Assembly (NCBI GenBank): GCA_025403435.1
Contig: CM046354.1
Span: forward strand, 19,160,424 to 19,224,423
Direction: 5' to 3'
Origin: Artocarpus heterophyllus
Lineage: Eukaryota; Streptophyta; Magnoliopsida; Rosales; Moraceae
Length of the DNA stretch: 64,000 nt
Every line of letters starts with the position of its first letter. Position 1 is the stretch's first letter. The position numbers were made by a program, and so were the translations under genes. Below the pieces are notes generated by a model that searched no databases, was not told where the DNA came from, and saw nothing but the letters and a program-made list of their open reading frames with translations. Positions 46,691 to 58,897 of the stretch are shown here, piece by piece.

Positions 46691-46952
46691 TGAACCAGTA
46701 ACTTTAGGAGAAAAGAAATAATTCTTATTTATTCTGTAAAATCATTTACAATATTATGTGCTATTTAAAAGAAAAAATACACTAATGATTCCCCTATTCT
46801 AGGAAACAAACTCTCCACAAAAATAGACCCTAATAAACTGATTGATATGATAACACATAATCAGGAAAAAAATAGAAAAGGACTTAATTTAGAAAACTAA
46901 TATCCCCTAATTAATCCCAATAATCGTGGAATTTTATTCTAACTATCCAACA
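46691..46952 (-). repeat. copia-2 LTR, left copy (3' LTR)
   Basis: 262 bp, TGAACCAGTA..TATCCAACA. It is followed inward by the polypurine tract, GCTTGAGGGGGAG on the minus strand (46953-46965). Confidence 0.95.
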
Positions 46953-46959
46953 CTCCCCC

Positions 46960-48855
46960 TCAAGCTGATGAATAGATATCAATCATTCCCAGCTTGCAAA
47001 TACAGTGATCAAATCTTGACTTGTGTAGAGCTTTAGTAAGAACATCAGCTTCTTGAGACTTGGTGGGAACATAAGAGAGAACAATTGTTCCATGTTCGAT
47101 CTCGGACTTAATAAAATTTTTGTCGATTCTCACATGTTTCATCCTGTCATGTTGCATTGGGTTGTGAACCACACTTGTTGCAGACTTGCTGTCACTAAAT
47201 AGAGTCATAGGACTAGATAAATGCACATTCAGGTCTTCCAATAACCTTCTAATCCAGATTAATTCCTATGTCCCTTGGGCTATTGCTCTGTATTCAGCCT
47301 CAACACTACTCCTAGCAACCACAGATTGTTTTTTACTTCTCCAAGTTACCAAATTTCCCCATACTTTTGTGCAGTATCCTAATGTTGACTTGCTGTCTTC
47401 CACTGCACTAGCCCAATCTGCATCTGAGTATCCAATAACATCTCTTGTTCTAGTTTTCCTGAATAACAAACCCTTTCTTGGGCTCCCTTATAGATATCTC
47501 AAGATTTGGTTAGCTGCTTCCATATGCCTTTTTGTAGGAGCATGCATAAATTGACTTACAACACTCACACTGAAGGCAATATCTGGTCTAGTAAGAGATA
47601 AATAAATTAACTTCCCTACTAAATGCTGATAGCTCTCCTTATTTGCTGGAGGGTCCTCCTTAGATATTTGGTGCTTCTAGTGACGTTCTAATGGTGTGTT
47701 AGCAGGCTTGCACCCAAGTTTCCCAGTCTCTTTGAGTAAATCAAGTGTGTACTTCCTTTGAGAAATAAAGATACCCTCTTTACTCCTCGCAAACTCAATA
47801 CCAAGAAAGTACTTGAGAGTCCCGAGATCCTTTACCTTAAACTCAGTTTGTAGTCTTTTCTTAAGATTTGCAATCTCCTCTTCATCATCACTTGTAACCA
47901 CCATATCATCTACGTACACTATGAGGATTGCATGTTTACCAGTTTCACCCTTTTTTATGAATAAGGCATGGTCGGCTTGTCCCTGTTTGTAGCCAAGTTG
48001 TTTCATGACCGTGCTAAACCGTGTGAACCATGCTCGTGGTGATTGCTTTAGGCCGTAGAGAGATTTCTTTAACCTACATACCTTGCTCGGATCTCCTTGA
48101 ACTTCAAAACCAGGTGGAGCCCTCATGTAGACCTCTTCTTCCAATGTGCCATTTAAAAAAGCATTTTTGATATTCAACTGATATAACTTCTAGTCCAAAT
48201 TTGCTGCAATAGACAATAAGACCCTGATAGTGTTTAGTTTTGTAACTGGAGCAAAAGTTTGTTCATAATCAATCCCATATGTCTGTGTAAATCCTTGAGC
48301 AACAAGCCTTGCTTTGTACCGCTCAACAGTCCCATCTAGTCTATACTTAACTGTGAAAATCCACTTGCTACATATAATCTTCCTCCCTTCTGGTAGCTTC
48401 ACATACTCCCAAGTGTCATTGTCTACTAGGGCCTTCATTTCTTCCACCACTGTAGCTTTCCACTCCGGATCTTGAAGGGCTTCATGAATATCTTTCAAAA
48501 TTTGAGTCTTGTTAGCCTCTGAGATAAATGCTTTGAATTCTCCTGACAACTTGGAATGAGTGTGATAACTTGAAATTGGATGCTTAGTGCAAGATCTCAC
48601 CCCTTTTCTTACTGCAATAGGCAGGCCTAGATCATTTTCTTCCTCTTCTTCGTATTCATCGACTGTCTCAACCTCCTCTTGATCAACAATCTCTGGACTT
48701 GTTCCAAGCTCTTGGTCACCCATCTCAAGACTTGCCATAGGTTTAGAGTCATGGTTTGGCTTTGGAGTTTTTGGCCTTCTAGTATATACCATGATTGGCT
48801 TCGGATTTGCAGAATTGGGCACTCCCCCTTGGCCTAAGTCACCACTGTCTTTCAA
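46960..48855 (-). pseudogene. copia-2 reverse transcriptase and RNase H remnants
   Basis: The frame at 48190-48855 covers the start of the RT ([35 protein letters not shown]). The frame at 47677-48177 continues with NAFLNGTLEEEVYM and the YVDDM box. RNase H pieces lie at 47266-47469 (YSDADWASA, SSVEAEYRAIA) and 46960-47241 (HVRIDKNFI). In the RT the residue expected to be a catalytic aspartate (the DVKNAFL-type motif of relatives) reads asparagine, MNIKNAFL. Stops separate the pieces. Confidence 0.85.
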
Positions 48856-49850
48856 ATTTGTTAGCTGTACAGACTTGGACTGAGATTGACTTTAAGGTAC
48901 AGACTCGGACTGTGATTGACCCAAAGGTGAATTTGAAATAAATGGAAGAGATATCATACAAGGATCCCAATGTTTTTCTCCCTGGATATAGTTTTCCCCT
49001 TGGAGAGAAACTTGGGAATAAAAGGTTTGATGTTCTACAAATGTGACATCACATGAGACAAAAATACGTTTAGTGGGTGGATGGAAAAATTTATATCCTT
49101 TTTGTGTGGAAGAATAACCAAGAAAAATGCACTTAAGTGCACGTGGATCAAGTTTATTTCGATTCGGTTGAGTGTTATGAACAAATACGACACAACCAAA
49201 GACACGAGGTTGAAGAGAATTAAGAATCCTAGTGGATGGAAAAACAATAAGAAGTTCATTTAGAGGAGTTCGATGTTTAAGGACTCTGATTGGGACTCTG
49301 TTTATGAGATATACAGATGTGAGAATGGCTTCCCCCCAAAAAGAATGTGGTACATGACTAGCAAACATAATTGCTCTAGCAACTTCAAGTAAGTGTCTGC
49401 TTTTTCTTTCTGTAACTCCATTCTGTTGAGTAGTATCAACACAAGAACTTTGATGAAATATTCCAATTTCTTTAAGATATTCATTAAATTCATGTGGAAA
49501 ATACTCCTTCCTATTATGAGTTTGAAGAATATGAATATGAGATTGGAACACATTTGTGATGAGTTTGTGGAATTGTTTGAAGATAGAGAACACTTCTGAT
49601 TTTTCATGCATTAGATAAACCCAACATACCCGTGAGTGATCATCAACAAATGTAACGAACCAACGTTCTCCAGTTAAATTTGACACACGAGACAGTCCCC
49701 ACACATCACTATGGATAAGATAAAAGGGTTTGGATGGTTTGTATGTGTGAGGATGATAAGTTGCTCGAGTTTGTTTTGCTAGAACACAATGATCACATGA
49801 AGTGAAGAAGGATTTTTATTAACAAATAAATATGGGTACAAATATTTTAA
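48856..49850 (-). pseudogene. copia-2 integrase remnant
   Basis: WFVTFVDDHSRVCWVYLM and TQQNGVTERKSRHLLEVARA are clear integrase segments. The second catalytic aspartate is lost: the expected TDNGKEY-type motif reads QTHNRKEYF, with histidine in place of aspartate. The N-terminal zinc finger lies beyond the frame break near 49,800. A stop at 48892 separates it from the RT. Confidence 0.8.
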
Positions 49851-49883
49851 ATATGAAAAACTAGAATGTCTTAATCTTTTATG

Positions 49884-51260
49884 CTAGAGTTCAATACTAG
49901 AATCAGAAAACGAAGAAAAAACAGTAGGTGACATCGGTCCTGGAGTAGAATTAGCACCCGAAAAATAGTAGAGACCATTACTCTCCTCAGCTGTGCCAAT
50001 CATCTTCTCCAATGACAAATCCTGAAATTTACAATAAGAGGGAAGAAACATTACTGCACAATCCAAATCTTTAGTAACTTTGCTAACCAAAAGCAAATTG
50101 CACTTCAAATCTGGGACATGTAAAACTGATTTTAGTGTTAACCCATTTACTTCCACATCCCCTTTTCCTGCTACTTTGGAAGCAGAACCATCTGCCACTG
50201 TAATGCCAATATTCTTCCTACATGGTTTATAATTCACAAACCCTGTACTAGAATTGGTCATGTGGTCTAACGCCCCTATATCCATAATCCAGGCTTGTTG
50301 TAGACCAGAATGTAACAAAAAAGAGTATTTACCTTGATGAGTTGTTAAAGCAGTAGCATTTGATGTCGTGGATTCAACTTCCTTACTTGTAGACGGCGGG
50401 TTCATCATCTTCCAAAGGATCTCCATTTGTTCTGTTGTGAAGGGATGAGAAGAATTGCTCGCTGTTATCTCTGTTGTGTTGGCATTCCTATTATTTCCTC
50501 TCTGACTTCATGGTTTCCAGTCAGTAGGTTTGCCATGAATGTCCCAACATGTGTCCTTTGTATAATAAGGTTTCTTGCAGTGTTCACACCAAAGCTGCTT
50601 GTCCTTCCCACGTTGAGTCTTTGATTCATTTTCTCCACTTTGGGATGTGGCAAGTGCAGAACCTGGTGTTGGAATTTCAGGTGCTGTACTAGGAGACAGT
50701 GAAGACATCACTTTCTTCTAGCTTTCCTCACGTCGCACCTCAGTAAACACTTCTTTTAATGTAGGCAGCGGTTTTGTACCAAGAATTCGGCCTCAAACCT
50801 CATCAACGTCTTGATTTAATCCTTGCAAAAAATCAAATATTGCTATATTGGATTCCATCATCAGGACACTTCCAAGTAATGTTGTAGAATAAATCTATTT
50901 CTTGCCAAAGCTCAGAAAGTTTATTGAAATATTCTGTAACAGAGGAAGTACCTTGGCGTGTGTTGCGAATAGTAGACTGAATTTCAAAACTTTGTGAAAT
51001 CTTTTCGTAATCCGAGTACATCTCTCTAACTGCATCCCAAATTTCTTTTGCTGTTTGGTAGAACAAGTACATCCGTCCAATTTTTTGTTCCATGGAATTA
51101 ATCAGCCATGCCATCACTATCGAATTTTCTGCTTCCCAAACATTGTAGGTTGCTGATCCTGGTTCTGGTGCAGCTGCAGCTCCTGTTAAGTAGCCCATTT
51201 TTCCTCTTCCTTTAATGACGAGGAGAACAGACTAGTACCACTCTCTGAAGTTGCTGCCAT
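49884..51260 (-). pseudogene. copia-2 gag and protease remnants
   Basis: A gag ATG lies at 51260 (MAATSESG), followed by a frame break into 50833-51198, which carries YNVWEAENSIVMAWLINSME and REMYSDYEKISQSFEIQS, a UBN2-type gag. The zinc knuckle at 50508-50711 (WCEHCKKPYYTKDTCWDIHG) has lost its histidine. The protease frame 49884-50426 reads WIMDIGALDHMT, where DSGA is expected, so the active-site serine is changed. Confidence 0.85.
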
Positions 51261-51428
51261 TTAATTTATGTGTTGTAACTTGGATTGAGGGGTTTTCCAA
51301 AAGGTTAGAGGTGAGAGATACGGATGGGTTGGACACGGTTGGAGTTACGATGGACTCCGCCATAGACAAGGTGGGATTGGCCATTTAGATGATGGTGGTG
51401 CTGGTGACACTAAGCCAGTAGAACGTCC

Positions 51429-51441
51429 GGCTTTGATGCCA
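51429..51441 (-). other. copia-2 primer-binding site, degraded
   Basis: The minus-strand sequence TGGCATCAAAGCC directly abuts the LTR and differs at two positions from the usual TGGTATCAGAGCC, complementary to initiator tRNA-Met. Confidence 0.75.
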
Positions 51442-51709
51442 TGAACTAGTAACTTTGGGAGAAAAGAAATAATTCTTCTTTATTCTATAAAATCATTTAC
51501 AATACTATGTGCTATTTAAAAGAAAAAATACACTAATGATTCCCCTATTCTAGGAAACAAACTCTCCACAAAAATAGACCCTAATAAACTGATTGATTTG
51601 ATAACACATAATCAGGAAAAAAACAGAAAAGGAAAAGACATAATTTAGAAAACTAATATCCCCCTAATTAATCCCAATAATCGTGGGATTTTATTCTAAC
51701 TATCCAACA
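51442..51709 (-). repeat. copia-2 LTR, right copy (5' LTR)
   Basis: 268 bp, six bases longer than the left LTR because of a small insertion around GGAAAAGACATAATTT. Confidence 0.95.
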
Positions 51710-52330
51710 ATTATATTTTCATGTAAATACAAAAATTTACCGGTAATCTCCGTGGACTCCAAAATATCCTATTAACATATAAATATAAAAATTTACCATA
51801 AAATGTTGTCGAATGTCACTGACAACGATGACATTGTTTATGGCCGAGAAATATTATATTAACATTGTAAATATTATATTTTTACAAGAATATAGAAAAT
51901 TATTAGTGACTTCGTCGACGGCCGAAAATATAGTATTTATATAGAAATACCGTGTTTTCATTTAAATAAAAAATTTACTGACGATATCGCTGACGACCAA
52001 GAAATACTATATTTGTACAAAAAATATAGTATTTATATGTAAAAAAAAAATTATCCAATAAAGTCATAAATGTTATGGCACAACAACATTGCCGGCATCC
52101 AGAAAATACTATATTCACATAAAAATATTCTATTTATATACAAAAATATATCGACAATGTCGTCAAATATTATTGGCACTAATAACTATACTAGTCGTTA
52201 GAAAACACTATATTTACATGAAAATATTTCATTTATATGTAAATATAAAAATTTACCAACAAAGTCGGTGGTTAGGAATGCAATATTTACGTATAAATAC
52301 AAAATTTCAACCTATCGGATTAGTAACGTT
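51710..52330. repeat. Degenerate tandem-like array, right part
   Basis: The motif AAATTTACC/ACTGACGA.GTCG recurs at about 51730, 51790, 51895, 51970, 52050, 52145 and 52250, at irregular spacings of 60 to 105 bp. It alternates with AATACTATATTTA-type blocks. It continues the array seen at 46550-46690. Confidence 0.65.
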
Positions 52331-53626
52331 GGGAAGTTCAATATTTCTCATGTGACATTATATATCTCTCCTTACCGGCAGCTACAAAATACATATAAAT
52401 CAACAAATCTAGTTGTGTTCACCTCAAACATCTGATATAAAGGAAGCAAAGGAATCAAACATCAGATTTCTCAGATCTTTAAACAATCACCATAAGCAAA
52501 AACTAAAGTCAAAGTTCATATTAAAAATTTAAAGTCAACAAACAAAAGTGTAGATGAAAAGAAAAAGGAAAAAAAAAATTAAAGGTGCTCCTTCAAATCC
52601 AACATCCACTGTGAGCAAAAATCAGTTGTGATTGAACGGCCTATCAATGCGGCAAGATAGAGGTACAAGATTCGGTTAGCAACGGGTGAGCAATTGTAAG
52701 TGCAAGGCGGAGATCAGGAGATCGAGCTTCAGAGGTGAGGCAATGAGCAGAGAAGTGAAAAACTTTTTAGCAGTGTACTAGGCATCGTGGCAGAGGAAAA
52801 TATCGCGATTTGGCTTTGCCAGTGGTCGCGATCTGGACTTTTCAATTTTCGTGGTCACGACCAGACGGAGATGCAATGCCGGTGGTTTGACGGTAGGCTT
52901 GCCATCGTCACGAGGGAAAACATCGCAATCTGGCTTCGCTATAGGTGGTCATGCCTGATCTGGCTTTAAATAGTCGAACCTCACGATTTGGTCCAGTGGG
53001 CGATAACCAACAAGAGATCTCTTTCAACCAGAGGTGCGCGATCTCCTCTGTGCGGGGCTCAGCCCACATTAATATTTGATTTTGGCCAGAGAGAGGAGAG
53101 AGAAATGAAATGTGACAGAGGAGAGAAAGATGAGAAAGAGATGAAAACGGGGGTGGAGTGGGGAAGAAGAAAAGGCAAAGAGGAAAAAAGAAATCATAAG
53201 AATACAAAATAGGGTATTTTTTGTTTTTCAAGTGTTTTTAAATCCTGCTAATCCTAAAATTAATATTTCCTTCAGTTTGGAAAACTTATAAAATAATTTG
53301 TTAACGAGTTATAAGGTGTTTAGTAAGTATAATTAGAATTAACTTTTTAGTTCAAAATTCTGTAGCATATGAGAGTTTTATATTGTAACAATTTTTTGCT
53401 TTTTACTATAATATGTGAGAATTTTACACTATTTGATAAGCAAAAAATTGTAATTAACTATGCTTATCAAACACCACATTAATAAAATATGTTATTTGAT
53501 ACAATTTCTCTTTGTTTATATCGTTTTGATAAGAATCTAGTGATTATAATTTGTGTTCCTCATCCTTTAAGAATTTTGGCATCTTCATTATAGACGCACC
53601 ATATAAATTATATTTATAGAGAGTAT
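52331..53626. other. Intergenic DNA, no gene recognised
   Basis: A GC-richer segment at 52600-53220 (with CGCGAT and GGTCGCGA-type motifs) is open in short frames but has no domain or splice structure. It may be a repeat that I do not know. Confidence 0.45.
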
Positions 53627-54394
53627 CTATGGTTTTTACCTTCGGACAAACCCAAAAAACATAATATTTCTTGATAGAATAATAATATGTTTTATTAAAT
53701 ATAACATCAAAGTTTAAGCATATAATGTTGTCGTATGTTTTGTTTTAAAAGAGGATATACTATATTCTTAATGTGGTGACACCATATTAAAAAAACAATG
53801 TGGAAGATTGAAATAGATCCAGCTTTTAGAAAAAAAAAACATTGCAATTCCATTTGGAAACTATAGTTTAAACTAACAAATTCAGTTCAAACACAAACTT
53901 GTTTTTGACAGCGTTAAAAGAAAATCAGTTTGAATAATTAGTCCAAATTTAAATTCTTAATTCAAACTCATTTATTACAATAAACCATTCACTTTTTTTC
54001 TTTTTTACTCTTCTAACTCAAGTGAATGGTTTTTATTGTAATAAATGAGTTTGAATTGAGAATTTCAATTTAGACTAATTATTCAAATTGATTTTTTAAC
54101 GTTGTCAAACACTAGTTTTGTTTGGACTAAATTTTTCCGTCCAAACTATGGTTCTCAAATGGGATCGCAATGTTTCTCAAAATAGAAATAAAAGCATAGT
54201 TATTTCAAATCTTCTACACCTTTTTTTTTTTAATTTGGTATATGTACATAAGAATATGGTATATCCTCTTCTAAAACAAAATATACAACAACATTAGATG
54301 ATCAAAGCTTGATGTTATATTTAACATAAGATATTATTATTATCCTATCAAAAAATATTACATTGTTTAAACGGTCTGGAGGTAAAAACCATAG
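53627..54394. mobile_element. Long foldback element, about 768 bp
   Basis: Two arms of about 370 bp pair around a short loop near 54010. Outer ends CTATGGTTTTTACC and GGTAAAAACCATAG match exactly. Further in, AAGTGAATGGTTTTTATTG near 54020 pairs with CAATAAACCATTCACT near 53980. The middle parts pair with more mismatches. No coding region and no clear target duplication were found. It is AT-rich, unlike the foldback at 22406-23160. Confidence 0.75.
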
Positions 54395-55136
54395 TCATTG
54401 CCTATATATGTGTATTGAAATAAACTAATATATAATCAGTCATTAGTAAAATTTTATGTTTGGACCAGATTTTAAAATTCAAATTGCTCCCAATCGTTGA
54501 TTTGGATTGGAGTGTTTATTTAAATTAGACCGCTTGGATTCAAAATCTATTAGAGAATTTTTATAGATGATACTTTTGATACTTGTTATCATATAAATTT
54601 TATACATATTTAAAACTCGTTATACCTTAACAAAAAAATATTTGACAAATGAGAGAGAGATAGAAAGAGAGAATTGAGAGAATATTAAGATTTTTGTTAT
54701 TTGTATTTGTTGACAAAAAAGATATAAACAATTTCATCCTATTTTATTTTTAAAAAGTAACATGTATGAATCATATAGGGTAATTGCAATTTCAGTTTCA
54801 ATCAATCAGTTACAACTGTATCCTAATATCTTGATTTCGAATAGCAATGCATCATGATTCCATATATAATCATCTGCTAATACACGACTGATCAATGTTT
54901 GGATAAAAATTCTATCCAGAATCATCCCATTTTGCAGACTTACAGTGTAAAACTATTAACATCTACATTAAAAAAACAAAAAGTTATAATAATGTGTTAC
55001 TCTTACATGTTACACAAACACATTTTTGACGCGTACAAACATATTTTTTTGTGCAAAAGCTTTTTGATTGAAGTCAAATCAGACAGTCTCCATTACGCAT
55101 CCTCATCCTATATCACATGGCAGCTTAAACATTTAA
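54395..55136. other. Intergenic AT-rich DNA
   Basis: No gene, bounded repeat or RNA feature recognised. Confidence 0.5.
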
Positions 55137-55510
55137 GGGTCCATTTGGTAAATGAATTCGAATTATGGTAATTTTGATCCTTTTGATTTGGGTATTGTGA
55201 TTTGAATTGTAATCCGAGTTAGTATTTGGTTGTAAGAGTTTTTAAAAATTAGAGTTAGGTAGAAGATCTAAGAATGTGTTTAGTAAGTGTTTGGAATCCT
55301 GATTTGAATTATGAATATGTGTTTGGTACATTAGAGATTTAGACTTAGATTTTTTGTGCTCATTTTTGAAAATTAAAAAAATTATGAGGAAAATAACACT
55401 TATTTTCAAAAGTGTATTAAATTGATTTATCAAATAAATTATTTTCATTTCATTGAATGCAATGAGAATTCTATGCTTGTTGTACGTGAATGAAAATGCT
55501 CTTCTAACTT

Positions 55511-55895
55511 TATTAACTCTTTGTTTTTGCGTATTGATTCTGTTGGCATTTTTCAAGTAGTTCTTTCTAATAATCAATTTTCTCTAAAAAATAAGTTAGT
55601 TAAAAACACACCAAGAAAACAAAAAACGTGCTTCTTTTTTCAAAAGCAGTGTATATATGACAGTGAATTTGTAAAAACAAGTTATTTTTCAAGTAGTGTA
55701 TATATTAACTCTTTGTTTTTGCCTATTGATTCTGTTGGCATTTTTTCAAGTAGTTCTTTCTAAGAATCAATTTTCTCTAAAACATTAGTTAGTTAAAAAC
55801 ACACAAAGAAAACAAAGAACATGCTCCTTTTTTCAAAAGCAATGTATATATGACAATAAATTTGTAAAAACAAAGTGGTGTGGGAAAAAAAAAAC
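55511..55895. repeat. 192-bp tandem duplication inside the Harbinger element
   Basis: The unit beginning ATTAACTCTTTGTTTTTG at 55512 recurs at 55704. The second copy is complete to about 55890, with scattered differences. It lies in the non-coding 3' part of the transposon. Confidence 0.8.
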
Positions 55896-56079
55896 TTAAC
55901 ATAGCAAAGTTCTAACAATTCAACAATTAAAAAATTTTCTATTGAAACACTAATGCCTAAAGGTGTACCAAGAGTGTTGGGCATAAGCTTCCCATATTTC
56001 CATCACCATAGCATTCCTACATGCGTTCATGTTGCCATTGTTTGCCCTATTTTGAATCAATGGGTCATCATCAACCCCA

Positions 56080-57420
56080 TCATCGTCTTGCACCCTATCT
56101 TCTTCATTGACATTTTCACCTTCTATCTCTGCCACTAATATTGCATCATCATAGTACTACTCAAGGATCTCATCATTGCTTTGCCACATGTGTATCAAGT
56201 TGTAGATGATGGCGCAAACAATTGGGATCAATGTTTGTTTGTCATATGGAAAGGGTTTCATGCTCTTCAAAATTGGAAATGTCGCCTTTCACATACCAAA
56301 GGTTCTTTCAATGTAGTTGTGAAAAGAGGAGTGGGTATAGTTGAACAATTCCTTCAGTGAACGAGGACCATGCCGACGTTCTTGATACTCTTACAAGTGA
56401 TATGTAACTTCTCGATATAGCGCGAGGAAACAATTTGTGTTTGGATCTCCAGAATCTACCAAATAGAATTTTCCTAAACAAATCACAAGTGGTGTCAGTA
56501 TATATTTCGACAATACAATAGAAGCAATTGTTTATGTAAAAAGATAAAATATATATTTTTTCCTACCAGGCAATGGTCTTGGAAAGTATTTCTCTGGATC
56601 AGATATAACGTCTAGTAACACTCGTGTATCATGGCTGATCCTTCCTATCCAGTTAAGATGAATGTAAATTTCATGTCAAAGTTGCAGACGCTTATGACAT
56701 TTTGTGAGTGAAATCCTTTTTTGTTAATATACCTTCTCGCTTTTTCGCTAGATGGAATACACTATATGTGTGTACCGTCAATAGCACCAATGCAATCCTA
56801 TATAACCGATATAGAAGTCATTTGTTTGAGCAAATGTATTATGCAAGTGTATAGATAATTTCATTAGGTTTCTCACAGTTACCTTGAACCAGGAAAGGTA
56901 CTTGTTCCTATGCTTTCACACGAGTATCGGTAGGTCATTCCATTTAGGAGGTAGAATCAAGTCATGCCTCAATTCATATGTTGCATGGAGGCCCTATGTG
57001 AAGTAACAAGAAATTGTTTCTTCTAAATGCTACTAATAACCCTGCATTTCTTGGTTTATTTGACTTTGGGATATGATGTTTAAAAAGATCATCAGTTGTT
57101 CATCAACATTCGTATTACGATTCGGTATTAGCAAACCCTTGTTTTGAACTATTGAGCTCAGTATTGTAAAAGTGTCGGGACCCATTCGAATCTTATTGCA
57201 TATTCTATTGTAATAACCCTGAAGTAAATTATCAACTCGTTTGTGCCCAGGCATCCCCAATGTGTTCCATAGTTGACGGGCCTGCATAAATACCGATGCG
57301 TATAGCGCAGTGAAGGCTGCTGCAGTCTCGTAAATATTGTCATTGTCGTCCCAATTATTATTATATCTAACGTTTTCATATTTTGAAGATAAAGAAATGG
57401 ATTTGAAATTGAAGACAATA
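56080..57420 (-). pseudogene. Harbinger transposase (DDE nuclease family), decayed
   Basis: From right to left the minus strand reads a helical N-terminal part (NRICNKIRMGPDTFTILSSI, NVDEQLMIFLNII). After what may be an intron comes DCIGAIDGTHI (first catalytic D), then SHDTRVLLD (second D), GKFYLVDSGDPNTNCFLALY and HNYIERTFG with the catalytic E, ending FPILKSMKPFPYDKQT and VCAIIYNLIH. All three acidic residues are visible, but the frame is broken by at least six stops (for example after GTHI, in ILTG-stop-EG and after ERTFGM) and by a one-base loss near 56,630. It cannot encode an active enzyme. Confidence 0.85.
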
Positions 57421-57699
57421 TCAATATTGTAACTAAATGTATAAACTTAAAGCAAAGAAAATAGTTGACAAGGCCTCACATACAAATAATAATGTACTCT
57501 GTGGTCTTCACCGATAAATGAAAAAAGGACCAAATAAATAATACAGCTGTAACCAAATAAAATTAAACCAAATGACCAAGTGGGAAAAAAATGAACATGC
57601 AAAAAGGCCATCACAAATCTAAACATATTCAACGAAAGAAAATGGTAGGCATGCAATAAATTAATCAACTAAAATGGGCTATTTTCACCATAAGGTGGA

Positions 57700-58150
57700 T
57701 ATGGGTAGTAAGGGGTGTCGTGCTGATAATGGGCTGGCAAAGGGAAAAAGCCAACAGTGGCGCTTGAGATGATCCTGATGGTGGAGGCATGCGTTCTATT
57801 GTATGCAGTTGCTAAGATTGAACTTTTGCGATCACCCTCTCCACGAAGGCCATTCGATACTCCGAATTCGCTATGAGGAACGCTGTCTAGAATTTAGGAT
57901 TGGTAAACAAGAAGTCTGTAAAGTCCCAATACTTATCTGGTCTGAGGTTCATCTCATTCATGATACTTAGGCACTGCCTCCATTCCCCATCATTTGACTC
58001 GTGTTGATTTGTAGAACTTACACTACTAGTGCCCCTATTGGTGCCGCGACTAGACAGGGACTCGACGATACTCTGCAAGGCAGTGGTAGCTACTTGCGAA
58101 TCCGTTAAACCTTTGTTCCACATTAGCCTCTTTCTAATTGTCCTGGACAT
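57700..58150 (-). pseudogene. Harbinger Myb-like accessory protein (ORF1), C-terminal part
   Basis: The frame from 58150 reads MSRTIRKRLMWNKGLTDSQV and contains EWRQCLSIMNEMNLRPDKYW, like the C-terminal part of the Myb/trihelix-type proteins that accompany PIF transposases. A TAG follows TNPKF at 57887, after which the frame continues as FLIANSEYRMAFVERVI before another stop. The N-terminal DNA-binding Myb domain is not visible; it would lie to the right of 58156, where the chromovirus begins. Confidence 0.65.
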
Positions 58151-58156
58151 GGCAGT

Positions 58157-58857
58157 TGTAACACTCCCTTACGGGCACCACATGAGACGTTGCTTTTACC
58201 GTTAAACTTAATAATTACCGATAAGAAGTTCGAAACAATCAACAACACTTAAATAAATATCCCAAGAAACACATGCATATATATATATATATATTGATAA
58301 AGTAAAACTAAGAAATCAAAATCTAGAAACACAATTTTTTTATTCAACAAAACATAAGTTCAAAAGTGCATATTACAAATAGAACTAAGTCTCAAACAAA
58401 TAAAAACGTGGAACATAATATATTAAATTTTGTTTGAGTTTAAATTCTTTTCATGACATGACTCCATTTCCAATCCAACACTCCTTACACACATGCTTGT
58501 CCTTTTCCTCCATCCTAGTCAACTTGCATCTTATCCTTATCTGCAACATCATATAAACTAAGTAAGTATAAGTTTAGTAAGTACACGTTCCTACCTCACA
58601 ACATAGAACATTTCACAAAAATAATTACATAAAATCATAATATTAATCATAACAGTACACGAGGCACAAGTTTATGTAGAACATATTTTTTTATTTAAAA
58701 AAACATCATTCTTTTTATCTTTAAGGGCCCAAGCGTTGCACCATTAACATCATAGTCGCGCCGTCATGAGAGGAATAGGGTAGATAATCCCAAACCAAAC
58801 ATGACAAGTCCAAACCTTCGGACATCATAGACATAAACAGAGGGTGCGTAATACTTA

Positions 58858-58897
<40 letters not shown>

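Larger units (their letters stand above)
46691..51709 (-). mobile_element. Full-length but decayed Ty1/copia retrotransposon (copia-2)
   Basis: The element is 5,019 bp with short LTRs at 46691-46952 (262 bp) and 51442-51709 (268 bp), TG..CA ends and a perfect ATTAT target duplication (46686-46690 and 51710-51714). By eye the LTRs differ by about nine substitutions and two indels, roughly 3.5%. The domain order on the minus strand is gag, protease, integrase, RT, RNase H. The coding region is split by several stops and frameshifts, and several catalytic positions have changed. It is unrelated in LTR sequence to copia-1. Confidence 0.95.
55137..58156 (-). mobile_element. PIF/Harbinger DNA transposon, decayed, right end displaced by chromovirus
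   Basis: The left end GGGTCCATTTGGTAAATG follows TAA/TTA, matching Harbinger terminal repeats and their 3-bp TA-rich duplication. Subterminal TTTGGTA-type motifs follow at about 55220 and 55320. Inside are the two genes typical of the superfamily, a DDE transposase (56080-57420) and a Myb-like protein (57700-58150), both on the minus strand and both broken. The right terminal repeat is not found before 58157, where a gypsy LTR starts. The missing end probably lies beyond the window, past the inserted element. Confidence 0.75.
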
